DNA from: Alphaproteobacteria bacterium Ga0077535
GTDB lineage: Bacteria > Pseudomonadota > Alphaproteobacteria > Caulobacterales > Aquidulcibacteraceae
Assembly (NCBI GenBank): GCA_001464425.1
Contig: LNEK01000026.1
Coordinates: 224,193 to 288,192, forward strand
Reading direction: 5' to 3'
DNA length: 64,000 bases
Below, piece after piece: positions 37,277 to 45,055 of the stretch. The notes below the pieces were generated by a model. The model was given only the letters and a program-made list of their open reading frames with translations, did not search any database and was not told where the DNA came from. How positions within the stretch are numbered: the first letter of the stretch is position 1; each line of letters opens with the position of its first letter. The position numbers and the translations under genes were made by a program.

Positions 37277-38260
37277 TTACTCGCGCGGCGCCGGCACGTG
37301 CACGCCGCCAACAGGGCGTTCGTTGAGCGTTTCGCGCCGGCAGCGGAAAAGCTCGGCTGGCCGGCCGCCGGCGCTGGCGTCGAATTGGCCCGTGCCTTCA
37401 ACAAGCCCGGTGCGATCGAGCAGGCGGCGGAAATTCTGCTTGTGAAGCTCAAGCCCTGAGATCGCCTCCACGAGGCGCTGCAGATGCAGCAACGTGAAGA
37501 GCTCCGGCGCGAGTTCGAAGATGACTGGCCGATATTTGATCTTCGCGCGAAGGCGCCCGATGGCGGTGGCGAGAATGCGCCGGTGATCGGAGACCATGGG
37601 CTCACCAAGCCCTGGCGCCGCTGTCATCGGTGCGGCGCGTTTGCCGTCGAGACGCGCGCTGTCGCGGGCCGCCTCCGGCGCGAGGCCGGCTTCGTAGAGT
37701 AATTCATAGCGCTCGAGCGCGCGTTCTTCGTTCCACACGGCGCCTTCAAGCGCGAACGCTAGACGCCCGCGCGCGCGGCGTTGAGCGCTGGTTTCTGCGT
37801 CGGGCGCTTCCTGCGCCCAGGTCTTCAGCAGGGGGGCAATGATCTCATCGATCAGCGGCGGGCGGCCATCACGCCAATCTTCCCAAGGGAAGAAATCATA
37901 CCACGAGCGCCACCGCGCTGCGGCGCGTTCGAGCACGGCGCGCGAGGGCGTCAGCGCCAAATACGAAATCGAGATCACGCGATCGGGGCTGGACTCGATG
38001 TTCGCCAGCGGCGTTTCACGGCCGCGATCGCCGAACGTGTAGAGCTGCTCGACATAACCAATGTCGAAGCCAGTTTGCTCATGCACCCAGCCGCGCAGCG
38101 ACAGTTCGAGCGTACGGTCACCAGCCGGATCGAATGGGCCGAACGGCAAGCCTAGCGCCGCGCCTTCCGTCTCGCGCGTCACCACCACGTATGGCGCATC
38201 CTCCGTCACCGCGACGATGACGGCGGAGAGTCCAATAGCGACACGCGGCGTTTGGCTCAT
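37277..38260 (-). CDS. nadQ: NAD metabolism regulator NadQ (Nudix-like domain plus winged helix)
   Basis: 327-residue protein. Residues about 1-130 form a Nudix-like domain (VAIGLSAVIVAVTEDAPYVV, LPFGPFDPAGDRTLELSLRG) in which the catalytic Nudix box is not recognisable, as expected for a ligand sensor. The C-terminal part (about 220-327) is an NrtR-like winged helix (IGRLRAKIKYRPVIFELAPE, FTLLHLQRLVEAISG, HKQNFRRLLDRTGLVEGTG). This is the layout of the alphaproteobacterial NAD repressor known from comparative genomics (COG4111). Its likely targets are the two palindromes before nadA 2.1 kb away. An HD hydrolase gene lies ten bases upstream on the same strand. Confidence 0.88.
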   Translation of the reverse strand: MSQTPRVAIGLSAVIVAVTEDAPYVVVTRETEGAALGLPFGPFDPAGDRTLELSLRGWVHEQTGFDIGYVEQLYTFGDRGRETPLANIESSPDRVISISYLALTPSRAVLERAAARWRSWYDFFPWEDWRDGRPPLIDEIIAPLLKTWAQEAPDAETSAQRRARGRLAFALEGAVWNEERALERYELLYEAGLAPEAARDSARLDGKRAAPMTAAPGLGEPMVSDHRRILATAIGRLRAKIKYRPVIFELAPELFTLLHLQRLVEAISGLELHKQNFRRLLDRTGLVEGTGQFDASAGGRPAELFRCRRETLNERPVGGVHVPAPRE

Positions 38261-38269
38261 GGCGTCAGC

Positions 38270-38887
38270 CTATGCCGGATCGATCAGCGTGCGGAAGCGC
38301 TTCAAAAAAGCTTCTTGCACCTGGCTGGTCGCAGCTGGCTTCAGTTTCAGCGCCATGCCGCGCGGCGGCGCGCCGAAATAGCGCTTGGCCTCCGTCTCGG
38401 TGAAGCCCGCGAGTTGGATCGCTTCGAAGTAGGCGCAGATGATATCGGCGCGTTTGATCACGCCTTTGACCGCCGCCGGCATGTGCGCGGGCAGGCCGAA
38501 GCGCAGATGGATCGCCGTTTCGAGTTTGGCTTCGAAGGCTTTGTAGTCGAGCCCGAGGGCTGCTTTGAACGGGCTGATCATATCGCCGATCACGTATTCA
38601 GGCGCGTCATGCAGCAGCGCCATCAAGCGCCGTTTCTTGTCCCACTCCGGCGCCAGCTTGCGGCAAATCTCCTCCACGATCATCGAATGCTGCGCCACCG
38701 AGAACGCATGCTCGCCAATCGTTTGCCCATTCCAGCGCGCGACGCGGGCAAGGCCATGAGCGATGTCTTCGATCTCGACATCGAGCGGCGAGGGATCGAG
38801 CAAATCCAAGCGCCGCCCCGAGAGCATGCGTTGCCATGCGCGCGGCGCGTCAGCGGCTTTCGGGGTGGGGCGGGCGGCTCGCGCCAT
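38270..38887 (-). CDS. HD-domain hydrolase (YfbR/nucleotidase-like)
   Basis: 205-residue metal-dependent phosphohydrolase. HD-domain residues are visible: His in TIGEHAFSVAQHS, the His-Asp pair in LMALLHDAPEYVIGDMISPF, and a later Asp in VIKRADIICAYFEA. Proteins of this shape include 5'-deoxynucleotidases. It lies ten bases before nadQ and is probably in one operon with it, which hints at a nucleotide or NAD-related substrate; that is inference from position only. Confidence 0.82.
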   Translation of the reverse strand: MARAARPTPKAADAPRAWQRMLSGRRLDLLDPSPLDVEIEDIAHGLARVARWNGQTIGEHAFSVAQHSMIVEEICRKLAPEWDKKRRLMALLHDAPEYVIGDMISPFKAALGLDYKAFEAKLETAIHLRFGLPAHMPAAVKGVIKRADIICAYFEAIQLAGFTETEAKRYFGAPPRGMALKLKPAATSQVQEAFLKRFRTLIDPA

Positions 38888-38967
38888 GGGAATCTTTCTG
38901 ATTGCGTAGGGTCAATGTAAGGTGTCAGCCGGTCGGACATAAGCGAGTTCAACGAACGGAGCATCCG

Positions 38968-39342
38968 ATGATTGGTCTTACGCGCATCATTCTGCGGCTT
39001 GGCCGCAATCCCGACGCGGGCTTTCCGGATGGCCACGACGATTATGGCTATGTCATTCAGGCGCCGCTGGACGCTGCCGGCAAACTCGACGCCGCCCTCT
39101 GGCGCGACAAGAAGGAGCTCTGCACCGTGCGCCGCTTCCATCCCCATGAAGCGGCATCGGATGGCTGGCTCCGCCATCGCGGCGACAATTGGTACTTCTG
39201 GTACGATGAAGCCGATGAGGGGCCAGAAGAGCCGCTGTTCAAGCTTGGCGCAAAGGAGCTGCGCGCTGGCGAATATGTCACCGTGCGCGAAGCCGATGGC
39301 GATGTGCTTACCTTCCGCGTCGCCGAAGCGACCCACATTTAG
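38968..39342 (+). CDS. Conserved hypothetical protein
   Basis: 124-residue soluble acidic protein: MIGLTRIILRLGRNPDAGFP, then GHDDYGYVIQAPLD, DGWLRHRGDNWYFWYDEADE and a C-terminal VTVREADGDVLTFRVAEATH. It is rich in Trp and Tyr and beta-like. I have seen proteins of this form in Alphaproteobacteria without assigned function. The ATG at 38968 is chosen for the usual start. Its end overlaps that of the convergent esterase by four bases. Confidence 0.75.
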   Translation: MIGLTRIILRLGRNPDAGFPDGHDDYGYVIQAPLDAAGKLDAALWRDKKELCTVRRFHPHEAASDGWLRHRGDNWYFWYDEADEGPEEPLFKLGAKELRAGEYVTVREADGDVLTFRVAEATHI

Positions 39343-40208
39343 TTCGCAGGCGGCGTTCCGCCCTCAATCATCCACCACGGTGTCGGGCCGTAATCATAGG
39401 GCGGCGTAGCGTAGAGCCAGCGCAGTGCGTCGAGCGCGGCCGGGTGAAAGGTGGTGGCGTGCGTCTCGCCGGTGCTCCGATCTGAGAAGCGCAGTGTGGC
39501 CCGTGTCGGCGCCGCTTCGACGGCGGCACGGAAAATATCGACGCCGTCGCGCATCGTGCCGCCCTCGTCCGCGATCGAGAGATAGAGCCGGCGACTCGAT
39601 CCCGGCTGCTGGCGCAACAACAGCGCCGAAGCGCGCGCCAGCGCCCGGTCGTCCCACCAAAGGCTTGGGCTCACCGCAACATAGTCGCTGAAAAGTCCCG
39701 GTTCGTTGAGGAACGTGTCGACGACGAAAAGACCTGCGAGCGATTCCCCGATCACTGCGCGACTCTCAGTGGTGCGATAGCGCGCATCGATGAAAGGGAT
39801 CACTTCCGTGCGCAGGAATTCACGAAAACGCGCCGATCCACCGGCATTCGGGAAAGCCGCACGGAAGCGCTGATCGGCCGGCGGCGGGGTAAGCTCTGCG
39901 ATACGCGTGCCGGTTTTGACGCCAACGATAATCAGCGGCGCGTAGGTGTAGCTTACCGCGCCGAGCTGGCCGAGGCCGGCAATGTGCGGGAAGTCCTGCT
40001 CGACGCCGCCATCAATGAGATAAAGCACTGTGTAGCGTTCGGCGCCCTCCGAATAACCCGGCGGCAGCCAAACATTGATCTCGCGCGCTTCATCCAGCAC
40101 GTTCGACTGAAGCGTGTGGCTGACGCCAAGCTGGATGGGCGCAGCGGTGGGCGCCGCGCTCGCACATGCGGCGGCAAGAAGCGCGAGCGCGAGAATGAGC
40201 GGCTTCAT
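39339..40208 (-). CDS. Alpha/beta-hydrolase esterase, lipoprotein (IroE/Fes-like)
   Basis: 289 residues with a lipoprotein signal (MKPLILALALLAAACASAAP, Cys15). The domain matches the putative-esterase family that includes IroE and esterase D: REINVWLPPGY near the start, YTVLYLIDGGVEQDF for the oxyanion strand, nucleophile Ser156 in VIGESLAGLF, and a late His in THATTFHPAALDALRW. The substrate could be an ester of a siderophore or another small molecule. Its start overlaps the stop of the LytTR gene (ATGA), so the two are co-translated. Confidence 0.83.
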   Translation of the reverse strand: MKPLILALALLAAACASAAPTAAPIQLGVSHTLQSNVLDEAREINVWLPPGYSEGAERYTVLYLIDGGVEQDFPHIAGLGQLGAVSYTYAPLIIVGVKTGTRIAELTPPPADQRFRAAFPNAGGSARFREFLRTEVIPFIDARYRTTESRAVIGESLAGLFVVDTFLNEPGLFSDYVAVSPSLWWDDRALARASALLLRQQPGSSRRLYLSIADEGGTMRDGVDIFRAAVEAAPTRATLRFSDRSTGETHATTFHPAALDALRWLYATPPYDYGPTPWWMIEGGTPPAN

Positions 40209-41041
40209 GTGCTGACCTGCGGTGTTTCGAGCGCGGCGCGATAGCGGCGGCTGCCGGTGAGAGTGCGGTCGTCATCGAGCGTGAGTTCGATATCGCCGGC
40301 GGGCGTAGGCTTGATCGCAGCGATGCGGGCGCGATTGACCAAGCGTGAGCGGTGGATGCGCACGAAGCCGCGATCAGCCAGCTGCGCTTCCCAGGCGGCC
40401 AGTGTGCCGCGCACCAGGTGCGTGCGGCCCGCGGTGTGGAACTCGATGTAGTTCCCGGCGGCCTCCAGGAAGAGCAGGTCCGCGGGCGCCAGAAAGACAG
40501 CGGTTGCGCCGTCGCGGATTTCGATCCGGCTTTCACCAGGCGTCACTGCGGGAGGCTGCTCGGCCCGACGCTGAAACCACCAATAGAGCGAGGCGATGGC
40601 AGCGTAGGTCAGCACGTCCTTGCGCCATTCATAAACGAAGGTGCCGAGGACGCCGTCCTCGTGGAAGTAGCCGTAATGGGCGCCGACCGCCCAATAGGCG
40701 CTCTCGCGCAGTACGAAGATCGCGGCGACGTGGGCGGCGGCGAAGGGGATGGTCAGGGCGAAGTGAATGAGTCCGGGACGAAGGAGATTGTCCTCACGCG
40801 GAGTCCAGCGCCGGACTGCAAGGCCCACAAGCGGCGCGAGCCCCACGATCACGATCGCGCTGGTGATTTCCCAGAGCACGGGCTCGATCCAGTGCACGTC
40901 GGCGCCGGCGCGCCGAATTTCGGTGAGATCGGAGCTGGCGGTTACGAACGCGACCGCTGCGCCAACCAAAGCGACGATCCCCCACGGCCCAAGGCGCGTG
41001 CGGGTCTCACCGCTCGTCCCGATTTGGCCGCCGCTGGTCAC
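40205..41041 (-). CDS. Membrane-bound LytTR-domain transcription regulator
   Basis: 278 residues. Four membrane helices occupy about residues 20-165 (WGIVALVGAAVAFVTASSDL, LWEITSAIVIVGLAPLVG, FALTIPFAAAHVAAIFVL and a last one ending YAAIASLYWWFQ). The C-terminal part (about 178-275) is a LytTR DNA-binding domain: LFLEAAGNYIEFHTAGRTHL and FVRIHRSRLVNRARIAAIKP. It is probably a one-component regulator that senses at the membrane. Start is GTG. It precedes and overlaps the esterase gene, which is a likely target or partner. Confidence 0.87.
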   Translation of the reverse strand: MTSGGQIGTSGETRTRLGPWGIVALVGAAVAFVTASSDLTEIRRAGADVHWIEPVLWEITSAIVIVGLAPLVGLAVRRWTPREDNLLRPGLIHFALTIPFAAAHVAAIFVLRESAYWAVGAHYGYFHEDGVLGTFVYEWRKDVLTYAAIASLYWWFQRRAEQPPAVTPGESRIEIRDGATAVFLAPADLLFLEAAGNYIEFHTAGRTHLVRGTLAAWEAQLADRGFVRIHRSRLVNRARIAAIKPTPAGDIELTLDDDRTLTGSRRYRAALETPQVST

Positions 41042-41145
41042 CTGAGGCTCTCCGCTTGTCCCAGCCAGCCGCCGGGCGCGGCGCCAGACTAGCGGGATGG
41101 GCCGGGCGGCGAAAGAAGCGGCGGCGAAGGAGGAGCTTCCACCCC

Positions 41146-42366
41146 ATGACCGACCGCCGCTACGACCTCGACTGGCTCCGCATCATCGCGTTCGGCCTGC
41201 TCATTCTTTACCACTGCGGCATGTTTTACGTGACCTGGGAATGGCACGTGAAATCCGATCGGGCGTCGGAGACGATCGAGCCGCTGATGATGCTGACCAA
41301 CCCCTGGCGGCTCACTTTGCTCATGCTGATTGCCGGGGCGGCGACCCGCTTCCTGGCAGACAAGCTCAGCGTCTGGAAGTTCACCGCCTCGCGCATGGGC
41401 CGGCTCTGGCCGCCGCTTTTGCTGGCCGTGTTCGTGATCGTGCCGCCGCAATCCTATTACGAGATCGTCGACGCGATCCGCATGCTGCCCCCGGAGCAGG
41501 TGGCGCAGTACCCGCTGGCGCTCGACAATTTCTACATCAAATACGTCACCGCCTCGGGTAATTGGTGCGATTCCGACGGCTGCCTGACGACGCCGACCTA
41601 CAACCACATGTGGTTCGTCGCCTATCTCATTCTCTACACGCTAGCGCTGATCCCGCTTTTGCCGCTGCTGCGCCGCATCCCCAAAGCGGCCGCGGTGCTG
41701 ATCGCCGGCCCGTTTCTGATCCTGACGCCGTGGATCGTGATGGCGTCGTTGCGGGTGACGCTGCAGCCGATCTTCGGCGAGAGCCACGATTTCCGCGAAG
41801 ACTGGTACCTGCACGCGCTTTATTTCAGCGTGTTCGTGTTTGGCTTCGCGATTGCCAAGTTTGAGCCGTTCTTCGAACGCTGCGTGAAGTGGCGCTGGCC
41901 TGCTCTCGCCATTGCGGTCGCGAGTTGGGCCACGTTGATCATCTATTTCAATCTGCACCCGGAAGGCGTGACGCCGCCGGACTGGCTGCGCGCTATCATG
42001 CGCAGCGTGCGCGAACTCGATGCATGGTGCGCAATCGTCGCCGCCATCGGCTTCGCCCACAAGCATTTGCGCGATGCCGACGGCCCCGCGCGCCGCTTAC
42101 TTACGCAAGCCATCTTCCCATTCTATCTCGTACATCAAACGATTATCGTGGTTGCTGGCTATCACCTTAACGCGCTTGCGCTGCCGCTCTGGATCGAGGC
42201 GCCGCTTCTGATCGGAGCAACGGCGCTCGGATGTTGGCTCTTCTTCGATTTGGGGCGGCGAATTCCCTGGTTGCGCGTATGGATCGGTTTGCCCTCGAAC
42301 GCAGGTCCCACCCGTGCTACAAATGATGCGAAAGCTGGGGAGGCGAAGCAGCCTTCAGGCGGGTAG
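41146..42366 (+). CDS. Acyltransferase 3 family membrane protein (OpgC-like)
   Basis: 406-residue integral membrane protein with about ten helices. The opening RRYDLDWLRIIAFGLLILYH carries the arginine and the histidine typical of acyltransferase 3, and the local form (DWLR, MFYVTWEWHVKS) is like OpgC/MdoC, which adds succinyl groups to periplasmic glucans. The acceptor here is not known. ATG 41146 is chosen with AAGGAGGAG upstream; the longer frame from 41056 is Arg-rich and not membrane-like. Divergent from the LytTR gene. Confidence 0.83.
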   Translation: MTDRRYDLDWLRIIAFGLLILYHCGMFYVTWEWHVKSDRASETIEPLMMLTNPWRLTLLMLIAGAATRFLADKLSVWKFTASRMGRLWPPLLLAVFVIVPPQSYYEIVDAIRMLPPEQVAQYPLALDNFYIKYVTASGNWCDSDGCLTTPTYNHMWFVAYLILYTLALIPLLPLLRRIPKAAAVLIAGPFLILTPWIVMASLRVTLQPIFGESHDFREDWYLHALYFSVFVFGFAIAKFEPFFERCVKWRWPALAIAVASWATLIIYFNLHPEGVTPPDWLRAIMRSVRELDAWCAIVAAIGFAHKHLRDADGPARRLLTQAIFPFYLVHQTIIVVAGYHLNALALPLWIEAPLLIGATALGCWLFFDLGRRIPWLRVWIGLPSNAGPTRATNDAKAGEAKQPSGG

Positions 42367-42387
42367 GGCCCGCCGCTGGAGCGAACG

Positions 42388-42513
42388 ATGTTCTTCTGGT
42401 TCCTCGTTGCAGTCGCCATTGTTGTCGGGCTGACGTTGCTCGGCGCGTTCATGGCGCGCGGCGATTCCGGCTGGGGCGATGACGGCCCGATGGGCCCCTG
42501 GTCGGATCACTAA
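42388..42513 (+). CDS. Small membrane protein
   Basis: 41-residue protein: MFFWFLVAVAIVVGLTLLGA, one transmembrane helix, then a short acidic tail with Asp-Gly-Trp-Gly-Asp-Asp-Gly-Pro. The start has only a weak GAGCGAACG before it. It lies 21 bases after the acyltransferase on the same strand. Its composition is strongly membrane-like and it fills the gap, so I take it as a probable gene; function unknown. Confidence 0.55.
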   Translation: MFFWFLVAVAIVVGLTLLGAFMARGDSGWGDDGPMGPWSDH

Positions 42514-42570
42514 CGCCCAAGCAAGGCTTTCGCTTGCCAGACGTGCGATCCCGCGCATGATCGTCTTTGC

Positions 42571-43056
42571 ATGGGAACATACCTTATCCGCCGCGCTGTG
42601 CCGCGCGATGCCGAAGCTATCGCTAAGCTGGCGGCTGCGTCGGCGTCCGAAGACGGCGTTGTCTCCGGCCTCGAGAGCGATCGGATCAAGGCCCATGGCT
42701 TTGGCTCAGGCGCGCTGTTCGAGGGTTGGGTGGCGCAGGAGAACGCGAGCGGCCCGCTGATCGCGCACGCCTTCATCACCAAGAGCTACGACGTGCGCCG
42801 CGCCTGCCCGACAGTGGTGCTCTGCGAGCTTTATGTGGCGCCGCAGCATCGCCGCGGGGGGCTTGCCCGAAAGCTGATGGTGGCGGTGGCGCAGCGCAGC
42901 CGCGATCTCGGCGCCCGGGAACTCGCGATCACCACCGGGGTGGACAATGACGTCGCTCAACGCTTTTTTGCAGCGGTCGGCGCGCATAAGCGCGAGGCTG
43001 TTGTTTTCATGATGTCGGCGGACGGCATCGAGTGGTTGGCCGCGGAGGGCGGCTGA
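42571..43056 (+). CDS. GNAT-family N-acetyltransferase
   Basis: 161-residue acetyltransferase. It starts MGTYLIRRAVPRDAEAIAKL, a common GNAT opening. The acetyl-CoA loop is seen at about residues 88-104 (LYVAPQHRRGGLARKLM), followed by GARELAITTGVDNDVAQRFF. The substrate is not recognisable. It stands between a small membrane protein and the M2 peptidase on the same strand. Confidence 0.85.
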   Translation: MGTYLIRRAVPRDAEAIAKLAAASASEDGVVSGLESDRIKAHGFGSGALFEGWVAQENASGPLIAHAFITKSYDVRRACPTVVLCELYVAPQHRRGGLARKLMVAVAQRSRDLGARELAITTGVDNDVAQRFFAAVGAHKREAVVFMMSADGIEWLAAEGG

Positions 43057-43082
43057 CCGCGTTCTAACGATAGGGGACTGGA

Positions 43083-44933
43083 ATGATCGCGAAACCGTTG
43101 CTCAAGGCGGCCGCGTCTTGGATCGCCATTGCCGCTTTTGCGGCCGCATGTGCGACGCCGCCGACGTCTTATCCCACCGGCTCGAACGCCGGTGCGAGGG
43201 GCCCTGCGACCGCAGCTTCGGCGGAGGAATTCGTCGCGGCGGCCGAAGCCGAACTGGCCGAGCGCTCCGAATACGAAGCGCGCATCGCGTGGGTCTATAA
43301 CACCAACATCACCTATGACACCGAATGGCTGCTGCAGCGCTCTGATGCCGAAGCGACGGAAGCGCGTGTGCGTCTCGCCAGCGGCGCTGGGCGCTATGCC
43401 AATGTCGAGTTGCCGGCCGACACCCGCCGCAAGATCGATCTGCTGCGTTTGAGCCTCGTTCTGCCGGCGCCGCAGACGGAAGGTTCAGCCGATCAGCTCT
43501 CGCAGATCACCACACGGCTCGCCTCCACCTATTCAACCGGCCGCATCGACTACCAAGGCCGCCAAGTCGCGCTTGATGAACTCGAAACTCTGATGGGCAC
43601 CGAGCGCAACCCCGCCCGCCTGCAAGAGATGTGGACCGAGTGGCACGCGGTCGCTGCGCCGATGCGCGATGATTATGCCCGCATGGTCGAGATCGCCAAC
43701 CAAGGCGCGCGCGATCTGGGCTTTGAAGATGTCGGCCAGATGTGGCTCTCCAATTACGACATGCCGGCTGATCAGATGGAAGCCGAGGTCGAACGGCTTT
43801 GGGGTCAGCTACAACCATTCTACGAGCAGCTGCACTGCTACACGCGCACGCGCCTTAACGCGCAATACGGCAATGCCGTGCAGCCGCGCACCGGCCCGAT
43901 CCGCGCTGACATCCTCGGCAATATGTGGGCGCAGGATTGGTCGGCTCTGATGCCGATCGTACGCCCGCGCGGCGGCGCGGCGACCTACGACACGACGCAA
44001 TTGCTGACCCGCGCCGGCTACGATCCGGTGCGGATGACGGAGACGGCCGAGCGTTTCTACACTTCGCTCGGCATGGCCGAATTGCCGGACACGTTCTGGG
44101 AGCGCTCGCTGCTCACGCGGCCGCGCGATCGCGATGTCGTTTGCCACGCCTCAGCTTGGAATCTGGATTCACGCGAAGACATTCGCGTGAAGCAGTGCAT
44201 TCAGGTCAACGCCGAGCACTTCCAAACCATCCACCACGAACTTGGGCACAATTACTACCAGCGCGCCTACATGAATCAGCCGTACCTCTACCAAAACGGC
44301 GCTCATGACGGCTTCCACGAAGCCATCGGGGATTTCATCGCGCTTAACATCACGCCGCAATATCTGGTCGACATCGGACTTTTGCGCCAAAACCAGGTGC
44401 CGCCGGCGAGCGCGGACACGAACCTTCTGCTCGAGCAGGCGCTTGGCAAAATCTCGTTCCTGCCGTTCGCCCTGGCCATGGATCAGTGGCGCTGGCAGGT
44501 GTTCGACGGTCGCACCACGCCGGAGAATTACAACGCCGCCTGGTGGGAGCTGCGCGAACGCTATCAGGGCATCCGCCCGCCGACAGCGCGCGATGAAACC
44601 ATGTTCGATCCGGGCGCCAAGTATCACATCGCCAACAACGTCCCGTACCTGCGCTACTTCCTCTCGTACGTGCTGCAATTCCAGTTCTACGAAGCGGCTT
44701 GCCAGCAAGCGGGTTGGACCGGGCCGCTGCATCGCTGCACGGTCTATAACAACCGCGAAGTCGGCGAGCGCTTCAACCGCATGCTTGAAATGGGCGCCTC
44801 GCGCCCATGGCCGGACGCACTCGAAGCCTTTACCGGCACCCGCCAAATGGATGGCGGCTCGATGGTGCGCTACTTCCAGCCGCTGATGACGTGGATGGAA
44901 GAGCAGAACGAAGGCGAAGAGTGCGGTTGGTAA
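43083..44933 (+). CDS. M2 family peptidyl-dipeptidase (ACE-like), lipoprotein
   Basis: 616-residue zinc dipeptidyl carboxypeptidase related to angiotensin-converting enzyme. The metal motif is His385-Glu386-x-x-His389 (TIHHELGHNYYQ) and the third ligand Glu413 (HDGFHEAIGD), 24 residues on, as in ACE. The N-terminus carries a lipoprotein-like signal (IAIAAFAAACATPP). Other family blocks: EMWTEWHAVAAPMRDDYARM and LGNMWAQDWSALMPIV. It would trim dipeptides from periplasmic oligopeptides, complementing the peptide transporter elsewhere in the window. Single gene with a hairpin behind it. Confidence 0.94.
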   Translation: MIAKPLLKAAASWIAIAAFAAACATPPTSYPTGSNAGARGPATAASAEEFVAAAEAELAERSEYEARIAWVYNTNITYDTEWLLQRSDAEATEARVRLASGAGRYANVELPADTRRKIDLLRLSLVLPAPQTEGSADQLSQITTRLASTYSTGRIDYQGRQVALDELETLMGTERNPARLQEMWTEWHAVAAPMRDDYARMVEIANQGARDLGFEDVGQMWLSNYDMPADQMEAEVERLWGQLQPFYEQLHCYTRTRLNAQYGNAVQPRTGPIRADILGNMWAQDWSALMPIVRPRGGAATYDTTQLLTRAGYDPVRMTETAERFYTSLGMAELPDTFWERSLLTRPRDRDVVCHASAWNLDSREDIRVKQCIQVNAEHFQTIHHELGHNYYQRAYMNQPYLYQNGAHDGFHEAIGDFIALNITPQYLVDIGLLRQNQVPPASADTNLLLEQALGKISFLPFALAMDQWRWQVFDGRTTPENYNAAWWELRERYQGIRPPTARDETMFDPGAKYHIANNVPYLRYFLSYVLQFQFYEAACQQAGWTGPLHRCTVYNNREVGERFNRMLEMGASRPWPDALEAFTGTRQMDGGSMVRYFQPLMTWMEEQNEGEECGW

Positions 44934-44946
44934 ACTGAATTACACA

Positions 44947-44974
44947 GGCCGGACGCGGCTTTCCGTGTCCGGCC
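44947..44974 (+). terminator. Hairpin after the M2 peptidase gene
   Basis: Arms GGCCGGAC (44947-44954) and GTCCGGCC (44967-44974), 13 bases after the stop codon, without a clear T tract. Confidence 0.5.
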
Positions 44975-45055
44975 GCTGTAACCCAAGTGGACAACCCTTG
45001 GATGAAGGCGCCGCCGCGCGCTACACTCGTCGCGACTTGAATCTGCGAGATCGCG

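Noticed and set aside
39948..40244. Small plus-strand frames opposite the esterase start
   Set aside because: They have no ribosome sites and mirror the signal peptide region of the esterase.
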